Part shown: piece by piece, positions 25,802 through 34,291 of the stretch
Position numbering within the stretch: position 1 is the stretch's first letter
How the letters are laid out: every line of letters starts with the position of its first letter
Position numbers and translations under genes: made by a program
From: Gp6-AA40 sp035571515
Lineage (GTDB): Bacteria > Acidobacteriota > Vicinamibacteria > Vicinamibacterales > UBA2999
Direction of reading: 5' to 3'
DNA length: 64,000 nt
NCBI GenBank assembly: GCA_035571515.1
Contig: DATNCQ010000057.1
Coordinates: 1-64,000, forward strand
Notes under the pieces: model-generated
Database searches by the model: none
Told to the model about the DNA's origin: nothing
What the model saw: only the letters and a program-made list of their open reading frames with translations

Positions 25802-26473
25802 TTACCTGACCGTCATCGGCTGATCGAGACGGATGCGGATGATCGAGCCTGCCGGCAGGTCGATATCCTTGCCCTCGGTGGCCGCAATGGCGCCGCCCGC
25901 GCCGATCACGGCGCCCAGAATCGCGCCCTTCACGCCGCCGAGAAGGCCGCCCACGACCGCGCCCGCGCCGGCGCCGATGCCGGCGGTGCCGGCTTCGTCA
26001 CGGATGCCGCCGCTCTCGAAGACGTTGGTCGCCATCGCGCGCGTCGGATACGAGCGGCCGCGAATCGTCACCTCGTCGAACGACAGCGTCATGCTGCCGG
26101 CGCGATGAATGCGATCCGCGGGATCTACGGCCGAGACCACGCCGCGAACGGTGGAGCCCGCGGGGATCAACACGTTGCCGTTCTGCATCAGGTCGGCGAC
26201 CGTCGTCGCCTCGAAACGCTGCTCGACCTTCGCGGTCTTCGAGCTCAGCGTCGTGCCGAGGCGTACGTCGAGCTCCTGTCCTGCTGGAACGACCCCGTAG
26301 GCGCTGTTGTTGACCTCGGTAGGTGTCGTATTCGCGGTCGTCGAAGGCGCTCTGGACGTCGGCGGCACGTACACGGGCGCACTCGTGCCGCCCGAGGTTC
26401 CGCTGGTGGTCGCTCCGCACGCGACGGTGCCGAGAATGCTCGCAAGAGCGACGATTCGAATCACTGCTGACAT
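25802..26473 (-). CDS. Glycine-zipper lipoprotein
   Basis: A 223-residue envelope protein of unknown function. From the ATG at 26473 it has a lipoprotein signal (VIRIVALASILGTVAC) with Cys about 19 as the acylation site. A Thr/Ser/Pro-rich linker follows, then a soluble domain (PAGQELDVRLGTTLSSKTAK) and a glycine-zipper segment at about 155-200 (GIGAGAGAVVGGLLGGVKGA). It ends DLPAGSIIRIRLDQPMTV. The VPAGxELxVRL/LSSKTA ... LPAGSxIxIRLxQP architecture occurs in Acidobacteria-type envelope proteins. It sits among Hsp20, PRTase and hydrolase genes. Confidence 0.75.
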   Translation of the reverse strand: MSAVIRIVALASILGTVACGATTSGTSGGTSAPVYVPPTSRAPSTTANTTPTEVNNSAYGVVPAGQELDVRLGTTLSSKTAKVEQRFEATTVADLMQNGNVLIPAGSTVRGVVSAVDPADRIHRAGSMTLSFDEVTIRGRSYPTRAMATNVFESGGIRDEAGTAGIGAGAGAVVGGLLGGVKGAILGAVIGAGGAIAATEGKDIDLPAGSIIRIRLDQPMTVR

Positions 26474-26555
26474 TGGTCCTCTCCCTCCTGCATCGATAGA
26501 CAGACGCGCAGTGCCGACAAGACGAAGCAACGCTGGTGCCCAGGGGTTGTGAAAC

Positions 26556-26583
26556 GTAGAGGCGGACCGTCAGGTCCGCCGTT
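26556..26583. repeat. REP-like palindrome between PRTase and lipoprotein genes
   Basis: CGTAGAGGCGGACCGTCAGG followed by TCCGCC: stem GGCGGAC/GTCCGCC with the CGTAGAG lead-in of the dispersed family. It lies just after the phosphoribosyltransferase stop. Confidence 0.7.
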
Positions 26584-27262
26584 ATCGGGACGGCTGAGGT
26601 GTGGTGATGCTCTTCTGCAGCAGATCGCGGACTTCGACGTCTTCCGTTTGATCGAAGTCGAGGTACCACTGGCCGACGGCCGAGAACGGCTCGGGCATAC
26701 GCGCGCAGACGACCTCATCGGCGACGGCCGCGATCTCGCTGCACGTCTGACGCGCGCCGACCGGCACCGCCACGATCACACGCGACGGCCCATGCGCCCG
26801 CACCGCCTGCGCCGCCGCACGCATCGTCGACCCGGTGGCGAGGCCGTCGTCCACGACAATGACGATGCGGTTCGCCAGGTCGGGCGCGGGCCTGTCAAGG
26901 CGGTACGCGCGCTCGCGCCGTTCGAGCTCCTCGGTCTCCTCGCGCGCGATGGTTTCGATGGCGCTGTCGGGTATCCCGTACCACCGCACGACGTCGTCAT
27001 TGAGCACGCGGACGCCGCCCGACGCGATGGCGCCCATGGCGAGCTCGCGGTGGCCAGGGGTGCCCAGCTTGCGCACGAGGAAGACGTCGAGCGGCGCCCC
27101 GAGCGCCGAGGCCACTTCGTAGGCCACGGGGACGCCTCCGCGCGGCAGTGCGAGCACGATGACGTCGTCGCGGTCGGCGTACGACTGCAGCTGCGACGCG
27201 AGGACGCGTCCGGCGTCGCGCCTGTCCCGGAAGGGCTGTCGATCGTCCATGAGGGGCGTCAT
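26582..27262 (-). CDS. Type I phosphoribosyltransferase-domain protein
   Basis: A 226-residue protein with the PRPP-binding loop VIVVDDGLATGSTMRAAAQA near residues 130-150 and an N-terminal VIVLALPRGGVPVAYEVA segment. This matches the stand-alone PRTase family found beside dienelactone-hydrolase-like genes in environmental bacteria; the substrate is unknown. The start codon is one base after the stop of the upstream hydrolase gene, indicating a coupled pair. Confidence 0.85.
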   Translation of the reverse strand: MTPLMDDRQPFRDRRDAGRVLASQLQSYADRDDVIVLALPRGGVPVAYEVASALGAPLDVFLVRKLGTPGHRELAMGAIASGGVRVLNDDVVRWYGIPDSAIETIAREETEELERRERAYRLDRPAPDLANRIVIVVDDGLATGSTMRAAAQAVRAHGPSRVIVAVPVGARQTCSEIAAVADEVVCARMPEPFSAVGQWYLDFDQTEDVEVRDLLQKSITTPQPSR

Positions 27263-27263
27263 G

Positions 27264-27926
27264 TCAGCCTCTCATATGGCGGGCGAACCAGTCGAGCGCC
27301 AGCCGTTGCACTTCTTCCAGCGTGCCCGGTTCCTCGAACAGATGCGTGGCGCGCGGCACGATGGCCAGCTCCACCGGCGCGCGCATCCGGCGCACGGCCG
27401 TCTCGTTCATCCCGATCACCGGCTCGTCGTTGCCGCCGACAATCAGCAGCGTCGGTGCGCGGACGATCCGCAGCGCGTCGCCCGCGAGGTCCGGCCGGCC
27501 GCCGCGCGAAACGACCGCGGCTACGCCCGGGCGCTCGGCGGCCGCGATGAGGGCGGCCGCTGCGCCCGTGCTCGCGCCGAAGTACCCGAATGGCAGCGCC
27601 TGCAGGCCCGGATGCCCGGCCGCCCAGTCCGTCGCGGCGATCACCCGGCGTCCCAGCATCGGGATATCGAAGCGATACTCGGCGCTGCGGACGTCGATCC
27701 GCTCCTCCGCCCGCGTCAGGAGGTCGAGGAGGAGCGTCGCGTAGCGCGCGTCGTTGAGCGACCCGGCGACCTGGCGATTGCGGCTGCTGAAGCGGCTGCT
27801 GCCGCTGCCGTGGGCGAAGATGATCAGGCCGCGCGCGCGTTCGGGTAGATGCAGGTCGGCGTCGAGGAGCTCGGCGCCGTCGCGAATGCGCACCGCGTCG
27901 ACCACCTTGCCGCTCTGCATGGTCAC
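27264..27926 (-). CDS. Alpha/beta hydrolase (dienelactone-hydrolase-like)
   Basis: A 220-residue alpha/beta hydrolase. It has the oxyanion segment IIFAHGSGSSRFSSRN at about 35-50, the nucleophile elbow FGASTGAAAAL near 115-125 (Ser in G-A-S-T-G), an Asp in VGGNDEPV and a His in RATHLFEEPGTLEEV. The last two are the expected acid and base. In many bacteria this family is fused to or paired with the PRTase seen here. The physiological substrate is unknown. It is first of the hydrolase-PRTase unit. Confidence 0.85.
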   Translation of the reverse strand: MTMQSGKVVDAVRIRDGAELLDADLHLPERARGLIIFAHGSGSSRFSSRNRQVAGSLNDARYATLLLDLLTRAEERIDVRSAEYRFDIPMLGRRVIAATDWAAGHPGLQALPFGYFGASTGAAAALIAAAERPGVAAVVSRGGRPDLAGDALRIVRAPTLLIVGGNDEPVIGMNETAVRRMRAPVELAIVPRATHLFEEPGTLEEVQRLALDWFARHMRG

Positions 27927-28072
27927 ACTCCTGCCGAATGTGTCTCCGGGAAGGCCGGGCTGGCGTAGCCGGCCGCCGATCTCTGCATATCCATCAGCTC
28001 GGCCTCGGGGCCGTGCCTGACGTGACGAGGTGCAAGTTTGCCGCCTTCGCGCTGACCGGTTTCGCTGCCGGA

Positions 28073-29911
28073 TTACCGCGAGTCGACGAGCTCCCGGTCC
28101 TTGAACTGCAACTGATAGAGGCGGTGGTAAATGCCGCGGTGCGCGAGCAGCTCCTGGTGCGCGCCCGACTCGCGCAACTCGCCCTTGTGCAGGACGAGGA
28201 TGCGGTCCATGTCCTGGATGGTCGAGAGGCGGTGGGCGATGGCGATCGTCGTGCGGCCGCGCATGACGACCTTCAGCGCGTCACGGATCAGGAGCTCGGT
28301 CTCGGTGTCGACGCTCGAGGTCGCCTCGTCGAGCACGAGCACCGGCGGATCGAACGCGAGCGCCCGCGCGAACGACAGGAGCTGCTTCTGCCCCACCGAC
28401 AGCGTGGCGCCCCGCTCGGCCACGGCCGTTTCGAGCCCGAGGGGCAGCCGATCGATGAACGGGCCGGCGTGCACGGCGTCCACCGCTCTTCGCACAGCCG
28501 CGTCGTCGATCGCCTCGTGGCCGAGACGGACGTTGCCGCCGATGGTGCCCGAGAAGAGGTGCACGTCCTGCAGCACGAGCCCGAACAACGAGCGGAGCTC
28601 GTGCAGGTCCAGGTCGCGGATGTCGGTGCCGCCGATGGTGATGCGCCCCTCCTGCACGTCGTAGAACCGCAGCAGCAGGCTGACGATGGTCGTCTTGCCG
28701 GAGCCGGTGGCGCCGACGAGCGCCACGCGCTGGCCGGGCTCGACCTCGAAGGAGACGTGGCGCAGCACCGGCTCGCCTTCGACGTAGGAGAAAGTGACGT
28801 TCTCGAAGGCGATGCGGCCGATGCGGGAACCGGTCCGGGATCCGGGATCCGGGGTCCGGGATCCGCCGATTGAAAGATCGGATCCCGCATCCCGCATCCC
28901 GGATCCCGATACGATCTCCACCTTCGTATCGAGCAGCTGGAAGATCCGCTCGGACGACGCCATCGCCCCCTGCAGGATGTTGAACTTCTCCGACATGTCG
29001 CTGATGGGGCGGAAGAACCGCGACGAGTACTGCAGCGAGGCGACCAGCGAGCCGAGCGTCAGCGCCCCGGCCATCACCCACCCGCCGCCGATCCAGATGA
29101 TGAGCGCCGCCGCGAGCGCGCTGACCAACTCGATCGCCGGGTAGAACACGGCGTAGAAGAAGATCGACTGCACGTTGGCATCCCGGTAGGTGCGGTCGAT
29201 GCGGTCGAACTCCTCGAAGTCGCGCGCCTCCCGCCGGAACAGCTGCACGGTCGCCATGCCGGTGATGCGCTCCTGGAGGTAGGCGTTGATGCGCGCGATC
29301 CAGGTGCGCACCGTGCGGTACGACTCCCGCACGTTCCTCCTGAACCACTGCGTGATGAACCAGATGAGCGGCAGCACCGAGAAGGCGACAATCGCCAGCC
29401 GCCAGTCGATCCAGATCATCATCACCATGATGCCGACGAGCGTGAACAAATCGCCGAACACCGAGACGACGCCGGAGGTGAAGAGGTCGTTGAGCACGTC
29501 CACGTCGGTGGTGACGCGCGTCATCAGCCGGCCGACCGGGTTGCGGTCGTAGAACCGCAGATCGAGGCGCTGCAGGTGCTCGTAGATCTGCATCCGCAGG
29601 TCGAACATGATGCGCTGTCCGGTCAGCTGCAGGAGCCAGGTCTGCCCGTAGTCGAGCGCAAACGAGCCGGCCAGCGTCGCGAGATAGAACGCCGCGATGC
29701 GCACCAGCCCGCTCGTGTCGCGCGAGGGAATGTACTGGTCGATGACGAGCTTGACGAGATACGGCGGCGCGAGCTCCAGCGCCGAGTGGGCGACGATGGC
29801 GGCTGTCGCCAGGACGACCTCGCGCTTGTACGGCCGCAGGTACGTGATCAGCCGCCGCATCAGCCGGGCGTCGTACGCCTTTCCGAGAACGTCTTCCTCG
29901 TGGATGGACAT
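28073..29911 (-). CDS. Heterodimeric ABC exporter half, consensus-ATPase subunit (YheH/BmrD-like)
   Basis: A 612-residue half-transporter with six transmembrane helices (about 25-315) and an NBD at about 370-600. Walker A GATGSGKTT, Walker B LVLDEATSSVD with the catalytic Glu intact, and H-loop IAIAHRLST are present, but the signature is LSVGQ instead of LSGGQ. A 25-residue Gly/Asp/Arg/Pro-rich segment (about 338-362) between the TMD and NBD is encoded by GGGATCC word repeats at 28831-28911. It is downstream of, and 12 bases from, the partner subunit. It likely exports lipids or drugs; the substrate cannot be told from sequence. Confidence 0.92.
   Translation of the reverse strand: MSIHEEDVLGKAYDARLMRRLITYLRPYKREVVLATAAIVAHSALELAPPYLVKLVIDQYIPSRDTSGLVRIAAFYLATLAGSFALDYGQTWLLQLTGQRIMFDLRMQIYEHLQRLDLRFYDRNPVGRLMTRVTTDVDVLNDLFTSGVVSVFGDLFTLVGIMVMMIWIDWRLAIVAFSVLPLIWFITQWFRRNVRESYRTVRTWIARINAYLQERITGMATVQLFRREARDFEEFDRIDRTYRDANVQSIFFYAVFYPAIELVSALAAALIIWIGGGWVMAGALTLGSLVASLQYSSRFFRPISDMSEKFNILQGAMASSERIFQLLDTKVEIVSGSGMRDAGSDLSIGGSRTPDPGSRTGSRIGRIAFENVTFSYVEGEPVLRHVSFEVEPGQRVALVGATGSGKTTIVSLLLRFYDVQEGRITIGGTDIRDLDLHELRSLFGLVLQDVHLFSGTIGGNVRLGHEAIDDAAVRRAVDAVHAGPFIDRLPLGLETAVAERGATLSVGQKQLLSFARALAFDPPVLVLDEATSSVDTETELLIRDALKVVMRGRTTIAIAHRLSTIQDMDRILVLHKGELRESGAHQELLAHRGIYHRLYQLQFKDRELVDSR
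28831..28911. repeat. GGGATCCGGGATGC inverted word repeat inside the ABC exporter gene
   Basis: Left block 28831-28863 (tandem CCGGGATCCGGGATCC) and right block 28877-28911 (tandem ATCCCGCATCCCGCATCCC), separated by about 13 bases and complementary. They lie in frame at the junction between the membrane domain and the ATPase domain. The same word occurs in xseA at 7411-7450, also in a linker. Neither disrupts the frame. Confidence 0.7.
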
Positions 29912-29923
29912 GGACAGGCCGGC

Positions 29924-31669
29924 CTATGAGGCTGCCAATTCCTCCTCGAGCAGCTGCTTTCGGTACAACTCTGCGTACAGCCCGTTGCGCGCGACCAGCT
30001 GATCGTGCGTCCCGCGCTCGACGATCGCGCCCTCGTCCAGCACGAGGATCTGATCCGCCGTGCGCACGGTCGACACCCGGTGCGAGACGAGGATGGCCGT
30101 GCGCGAGCGCATCACGCCCGCGAGGCGGGAGAGGATCTCCTCCTCGGTGTAGGTGTCCACCGCCGACAGCGCGTCGTCGAGGACCAGGATCTTCGGGTCG
30201 GTCATCACGGCGCGCGCGATGGCGGTGCGCTGCTTCTGCCCGCCCGAGAGCGTGATTCCGCGCTCGCCGACGACGGTGTCGTAGCCCTTTGGAAAATCGG
30301 CGAGGTCCTTGTCGAGGCGCGAGACGCGCGCGGCGTGCTCCACCTGCTCGCGCCGCATGTCGGCGACGCCGAACGCGATGTTCTCGGCGATGGTCGAGCT
30401 GAAAAGGAACGGCTCCTGCGGCACGAAGCCGATCGCGCCGCGCAGCGCCGCCAGCGGCAGGTCCCGCACGTCCACGCCGTCCACGAAGACGCTGCCGGGC
30501 GGCGGATCGTTGAGCCGCGGCAGCAGGTTGAGCAGCGTGGACTTGCCCGAACCAGTCGCGCCGACGATCGCCGTCGTCGTGCCCGCCGGCAGCGTCGCCG
30601 AGATGTTGCGCAGCACGGTGACGTCGCCGTAGCTGAACGTGAGGTTGCGAAACTCGACGTCGCCGCGAATCTGATCGCGCGAGGTGATCGCCGAGCTGGC
30701 GCCCGCATCGGTGATGGCCGGTTCCGCGGTGAGGACGTCGAGCATCCGCTTCCACGACGCGGCGCCGCGCTGCAGCAGGTTCGTCACCCAGCCGAAGGCA
30801 ATCATCGGCCAGGCCAGCATCATCAGGTACGAGTTGAAGGCAACGAGATCCCCCACCGTCATCCGCCCGGCGATGACATCCTCCGCGCCCAGCAACAGGA
30901 CGAGCAGCGCGCCGACGCCCATGAGCAGGCCCATGATCGGGAAGAACGCGCCCTGAACCCGGATCAGCTTCCGGTTGCGCCGTACGTACTCGTCGTTGGC
31001 CTCCTTGAAGCGGTCGATCTCAAACTGCTCCTGCCGGTAGGCGCGCACCACGCGGACGCCGGCCAGCGCCTCCTGCGTCACGGCGCTGATTGTGGACAGC
31101 TGCTCCTGGATCTTGTCGAACCGCCGGTGGATCGCCGCGCCGAACAGGTAGACGGCGACCGACAGGATCGGCAGCGGGATGAGCGACAGCAGCGTGAGAT
31201 GCCGGTTGAGCGACAGCATCACCCAGATGACGGCGATGAAGGTCAGCACCGTGTTCGACAGGTACATGACCGCCGGGCCGATCATCATGCGGACGGCGTT
31301 GAGGTCGTTGGTCGCCCGCGACATCAGGTCGCCCGTGCGGTTGCGATGGAAGTAGGCCGGCTCGAACAGCTGCAGCCGCGCGAAGAAATCGTTCCGCAGG
31401 TCGAACTCGATGTCGCGCGACGCGCCGATCATGATGCGGCGCTGCAGGAACCGGAAGACGCCGCCCACCGCCGCCAGCCCCAGGATGGCCCCGGCGTAGA
31501 GCCGCAGCTTCGCCGCCGTGACGCCGAGCGTCAGGTCGTCGATGGCGTACTTCAGCACCCACGGCCCGGCGAGGGTAATCGCGGTCGTCGCCACGATACA
31601 GACGAAGCCGAGGAGGAAAGCGCCGCGATACCGCCCCGCGTAGGTCAGCAGGCGGCGGGAAGGGCTCAT
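29924..31669 (-). CDS. Heterodimeric ABC exporter half, degenerate-site subunit (YheI/BmrC-like)
   Basis: A 581-residue half-transporter from the ATG at 31669 with six membrane helices (about 12-310) and an NBD at about 340-570. Walker A GATGSGKST and signature LSGGQKQ are canonical, but Walker B reads ILVLDDALSAVD with Asp in place of the catalytic Glu. With the partner's LSVGQ signature this forms one degenerate and one active nucleotide site, the BmrC/BmrD asymmetry. It is first of the two-gene unit and divergent from cstA with 22 bases between them. Confidence 0.92.
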   Translation of the reverse strand: MSPSRRLLTYAGRYRGAFLLGFVCIVATTAITLAGPWVLKYAIDDLTLGVTAAKLRLYAGAILGLAAVGGVFRFLQRRIMIGASRDIEFDLRNDFFARLQLFEPAYFHRNRTGDLMSRATNDLNAVRMMIGPAVMYLSNTVLTFIAVIWVMLSLNRHLTLLSLIPLPILSVAVYLFGAAIHRRFDKIQEQLSTISAVTQEALAGVRVVRAYRQEQFEIDRFKEANDEYVRRNRKLIRVQGAFFPIMGLLMGVGALLVLLLGAEDVIAGRMTVGDLVAFNSYLMMLAWPMIAFGWVTNLLQRGAASWKRMLDVLTAEPAITDAGASSAITSRDQIRGDVEFRNLTFSYGDVTVLRNISATLPAGTTTAIVGATGSGKSTLLNLLPRLNDPPPGSVFVDGVDVRDLPLAALRGAIGFVPQEPFLFSSTIAENIAFGVADMRREQVEHAARVSRLDKDLADFPKGYDTVVGERGITLSGGQKQRTAIARAVMTDPKILVLDDALSAVDTYTEEEILSRLAGVMRSRTAILVSHRVSTVRTADQILVLDEGAIVERGTHDQLVARNGLYAELYRKQLLEEELAAS

Positions 31670-31691
31670 CAGGCGAGTATAATCTCCGGCC

Positions 31692-33500
31692 ATGCAGGCC
31701 CTTTACATCGTGATCCCCGTCGTGGGCATCTTCGTGATTGCCTACCGCTACTACAGCGCGTTCATCGCCGCGAAGGTGATGGCGCTCGACGACGCGCGCA
31801 TCACGCCCGCGCACACGAAGTACGACGGGTCCAATTTCCACCCGATGAGCCGCTGGGTGCTCTTCGGGCACCATTTCTCCGCCATCGCCGGGGCCGGGCC
31901 GCTGGTCGGGCCCGTCCTGGCGGCGCAGTTCGGCTTCGCGCCGGGCCTGCTCTGGCTCGTGGCCGGCTGCACCCTCTGCGGCGCGGTGCACGATTCGATG
32001 AGCCTCTGGGCGTCGACGCGGCGCGGCGGCAAGTCGCTCGCCAACATCGCGCAGGCCGAGATCGGATCCGTCGCCGGCACGGTCGGCGCGCTGGCGATTC
32101 TCTTCATCCTGATCGTCGCCCTCGCGGGGCTCGGCATCGCGGTCGTCAACGCCCTCGCCGAAAGCGCCTGGAGCACCTTCACGATCGGCGTCACGATTCC
32201 GATCGGCGTGCTCATGGGCTTCCACATGTTCGTCTTCCGGAAGGGGAAGATTCGCGAGGCGACCGTCCTCGGCGTCGTCCTGCTCGTCGGGGCGGTCATC
32301 TTCGGCCGGACGTTCGCCGAATCCGGCTACGGCCACTACCTGGTGCTGACGCGCCACCAGGTGACCGCGGCGATGGCCATCTACGCGCTCGTCGCGTCGA
32401 TCCTGCCGATGTGGATGCTGCTGACGCCGCGCGGCTACCTGAGCACGTTCATGAAGATCGGCACCATCGCGTTCCTCGCGCTGGGCGTCATCATCGTCAA
32501 CCCGACGCTGCAGGCGCCGGCGTTCTCGCAGTTCGTGCACGGCGGCGGCCCGATCATCCCGGGCCCGCTCTATCCGTTCGTCTTCATCACCATCGCGTGC
32601 GGCGCGGTGTCCGGCTTCCACTCGCTGATCGCCACGGGCACGACGCCGAAGATGGTGGACAAGGAAAGCGACATCCGGCCGATTGGCTACGCCGGCATGC
32701 TGTGCGAAGGGTTCGTCGGCGTGATGGCGCTCATCGCGGCGACGGCGTTGCACCCCGGAGACTACTTCGCCATCAACACGTCCGCGTCGGTGTTCGCGAA
32801 CCTGCACATGCCGATCGTCAACCTGCCGGAGCTGCAGGCGGCCGTCGGCGAGAGCGTCACCGCGCGCCCGGGCGGCGCGGTCTCGCTCGCCGTCGGGATG
32901 GCGCAAATCTTCTCCGCGCTCCCCGGCATGAAGGGGCTGATGGCGTACTGGTACCACTTCGCCATCATGTTCGAGGCGCTCTTCATCCTGACCACCGTCG
33001 ACTCGGGCACGCGCGTCGGCCGCTTCCTCGTGCAGGAGTTCGGCGGGCGCGCGTGGAAGAAGCTGGGTGACGCGGAGTGGCTGCCCGGCTCGCTCGGCGC
33101 GACGCTGTTCATGGTCCTGTCGTGGGGCTATTTCATCTGGACCGGCAACATCAACACCATCTGGCCGCTGTTCGGCATCGCCAACCAGCTGCTCGGCGCG
33201 GTCGCGCTCGCGGTCGCGACCACCGTGCTGATCAACATGGGGCGCACGCGCTACGCGTGGGTCACGTTCCTGCCGCTCTGCTTCCTGTCGGTGACGACGA
33301 TGACGGCGGGGTGGCTGAGCATCACGGACAACTTCTGGCCGCTCACCGCCAATCCCGCCACGCAGGTGCAGGGCTGGGTGCTCTCGATCAGCACGTCCGT
33401 GATGATGGTGTGCTGCCTGATCATCATGGTCTCGGCGGCGCGGCGCTGGGTCCACGTGCTGACGGGACGGGTGCCGCAGCTGGAACTGGCGGAAGCCTGA
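31692..33500 (+). CDS. cstA: Carbon starvation protein CstA family transporter
   Basis: A 602-residue polytopic inner-membrane protein with many hydrophobic helices, related to E. coli CstA and BtsT (peptide/pyruvate uptake). Conserved segments include RYYSAFIAAKVMALDD, YDGSNFHPMSRWVLFGHHFS and AIAGAGPLVGPVLAAQFG, and LWGYFIWTG-like SWGYFIWTGNINTIWPLFGI near the C-terminus. A perfect TATAAT at 31678-31683 lies 8 bases before the ATG, suggesting a leaderless mRNA; no -35 is evident. Confidence 0.93.
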   Translation: MQALYIVIPVVGIFVIAYRYYSAFIAAKVMALDDARITPAHTKYDGSNFHPMSRWVLFGHHFSAIAGAGPLVGPVLAAQFGFAPGLLWLVAGCTLCGAVHDSMSLWASTRRGGKSLANIAQAEIGSVAGTVGALAILFILIVALAGLGIAVVNALAESAWSTFTIGVTIPIGVLMGFHMFVFRKGKIREATVLGVVLLVGAVIFGRTFAESGYGHYLVLTRHQVTAAMAIYALVASILPMWMLLTPRGYLSTFMKIGTIAFLALGVIIVNPTLQAPAFSQFVHGGGPIIPGPLYPFVFITIACGAVSGFHSLIATGTTPKMVDKESDIRPIGYAGMLCEGFVGVMALIAATALHPGDYFAINTSASVFANLHMPIVNLPELQAAVGESVTARPGGAVSLAVGMAQIFSALPGMKGLMAYWYHFAIMFEALFILTTVDSGTRVGRFLVQEFGGRAWKKLGDAEWLPGSLGATLFMVLSWGYFIWTGNINTIWPLFGIANQLLGAVALAVATTVLINMGRTRYAWVTFLPLCFLSVTTMTAGWLSITDNFWPLTANPATQVQGWVLSISTSVMMVCCLIIMVSAARRWVHVLTGRVPQLELAEA

Positions 33501-34264
33501 GACGGCTCCTGGCGTTGAGCGTCGCAGCCCTCTGCTGCGCCGTGGCACCGGCCTATGCGCAGGGGTCGCCGGAGGACTTCCATCTCGAAGCCGGTCTCAT
33601 GTTCTGGAAGCCGGCGCCGGACGTCATCCTCACCAGCGGCACCCTCGGCACGCCCGTCGACTTCGTCAACACCTTCGCGGTGGAGAAGAAGCGGTTGCGC
33701 GACTACCGGCTCGTGCTGAAGCCGGCGCGGAAACACAAGATCCGCTTCAGCAGCACACCCATCGACTACGACGGCACGGCGACGCTGGCGCAGACGATTC
33801 GCTTCCGCGGCCAGACCTACTCCATCGGCATCCCGACGACGGCGGAGCTGAAGTGGACGCTGATGCGGATCGGGTACGAATGGGATCCGATCGCGTCCAG
33901 CCGGGGATTTGTCGGCGTGTTCGGCGACCTGAAATACAACAAGATGAACGCGCAGCTCTCCGCGCCGCTCGTCGTGACGCAGACATTCGAACGGAATGTC
34001 GCGGTGCCGACGATCGGCGGGATCGCGCGCGGCTACCTGTCGAGCAACGTGTCGGCCACGGCGGAATTCACCGGGATCAAACTCGATCGCAACAACTTCA
34101 ACGCGAAGTTCTACGACTTCGACGTGTACGGCACGGCCAACTTCGGGCGCACCTTCGGCCTGCAGTTGGGCTACCGATCGGTCACCGTCGATTACGACAT
34201 CGACAGCGATGCCGGCGACCTGAAGTTGAAGGGCCTGTATTTCGGCGCGGCGATCCGATTCTGA
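33497..34264 (+). CDS. Predicted outer-membrane beta-barrel protein
   Basis: About 255 residues, not assigned to a named family. The frame reads LRRLLALSVAALCCAVAP then AYAQG, a good signal peptide with cleavage after AYA. It is followed by amphipathic beta-strands ending in Phe (KGLYFGAAIRF), the outer-membrane C-terminal signature. No ATG/GTG start exists in the right place. A CTG at 33497 overlapping the cstA stop (CTGA) gives the complete signal peptide, whereas the TTG at 33515 would remove the positively charged n-region. The start is therefore uncertain, the coding assignment less so. Confidence 0.7.
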   Translation: MRRLLALSVAALCCAVAPAYAQGSPEDFHLEAGLMFWKPAPDVILTSGTLGTPVDFVNTFAVEKKRLRDYRLVLKPARKHKIRFSSTPIDYDGTATLAQTIRFRGQTYSIGIPTTAELKWTLMRIGYEWDPIASSRGFVGVFGDLKYNKMNAQLSAPLVVTQTFERNVAVPTIGGIARGYLSSNVSATAEFTGIKLDRNNFNAKFYDFDVYGTANFGRTFGLQLGYRSVTVDYDIDSDAGDLKLKGLYFGAAIRF

Positions 34265-34291
34265 CGGTCGCCCGACAGCCGAGGACGGACC

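Noticed and set aside
28281..33548. Several 800-1000-codon frames across the ABC exporter and cstA
   Set aside because: All are shadows in other frames of the three membrane-protein genes, which have clear transporter motifs.
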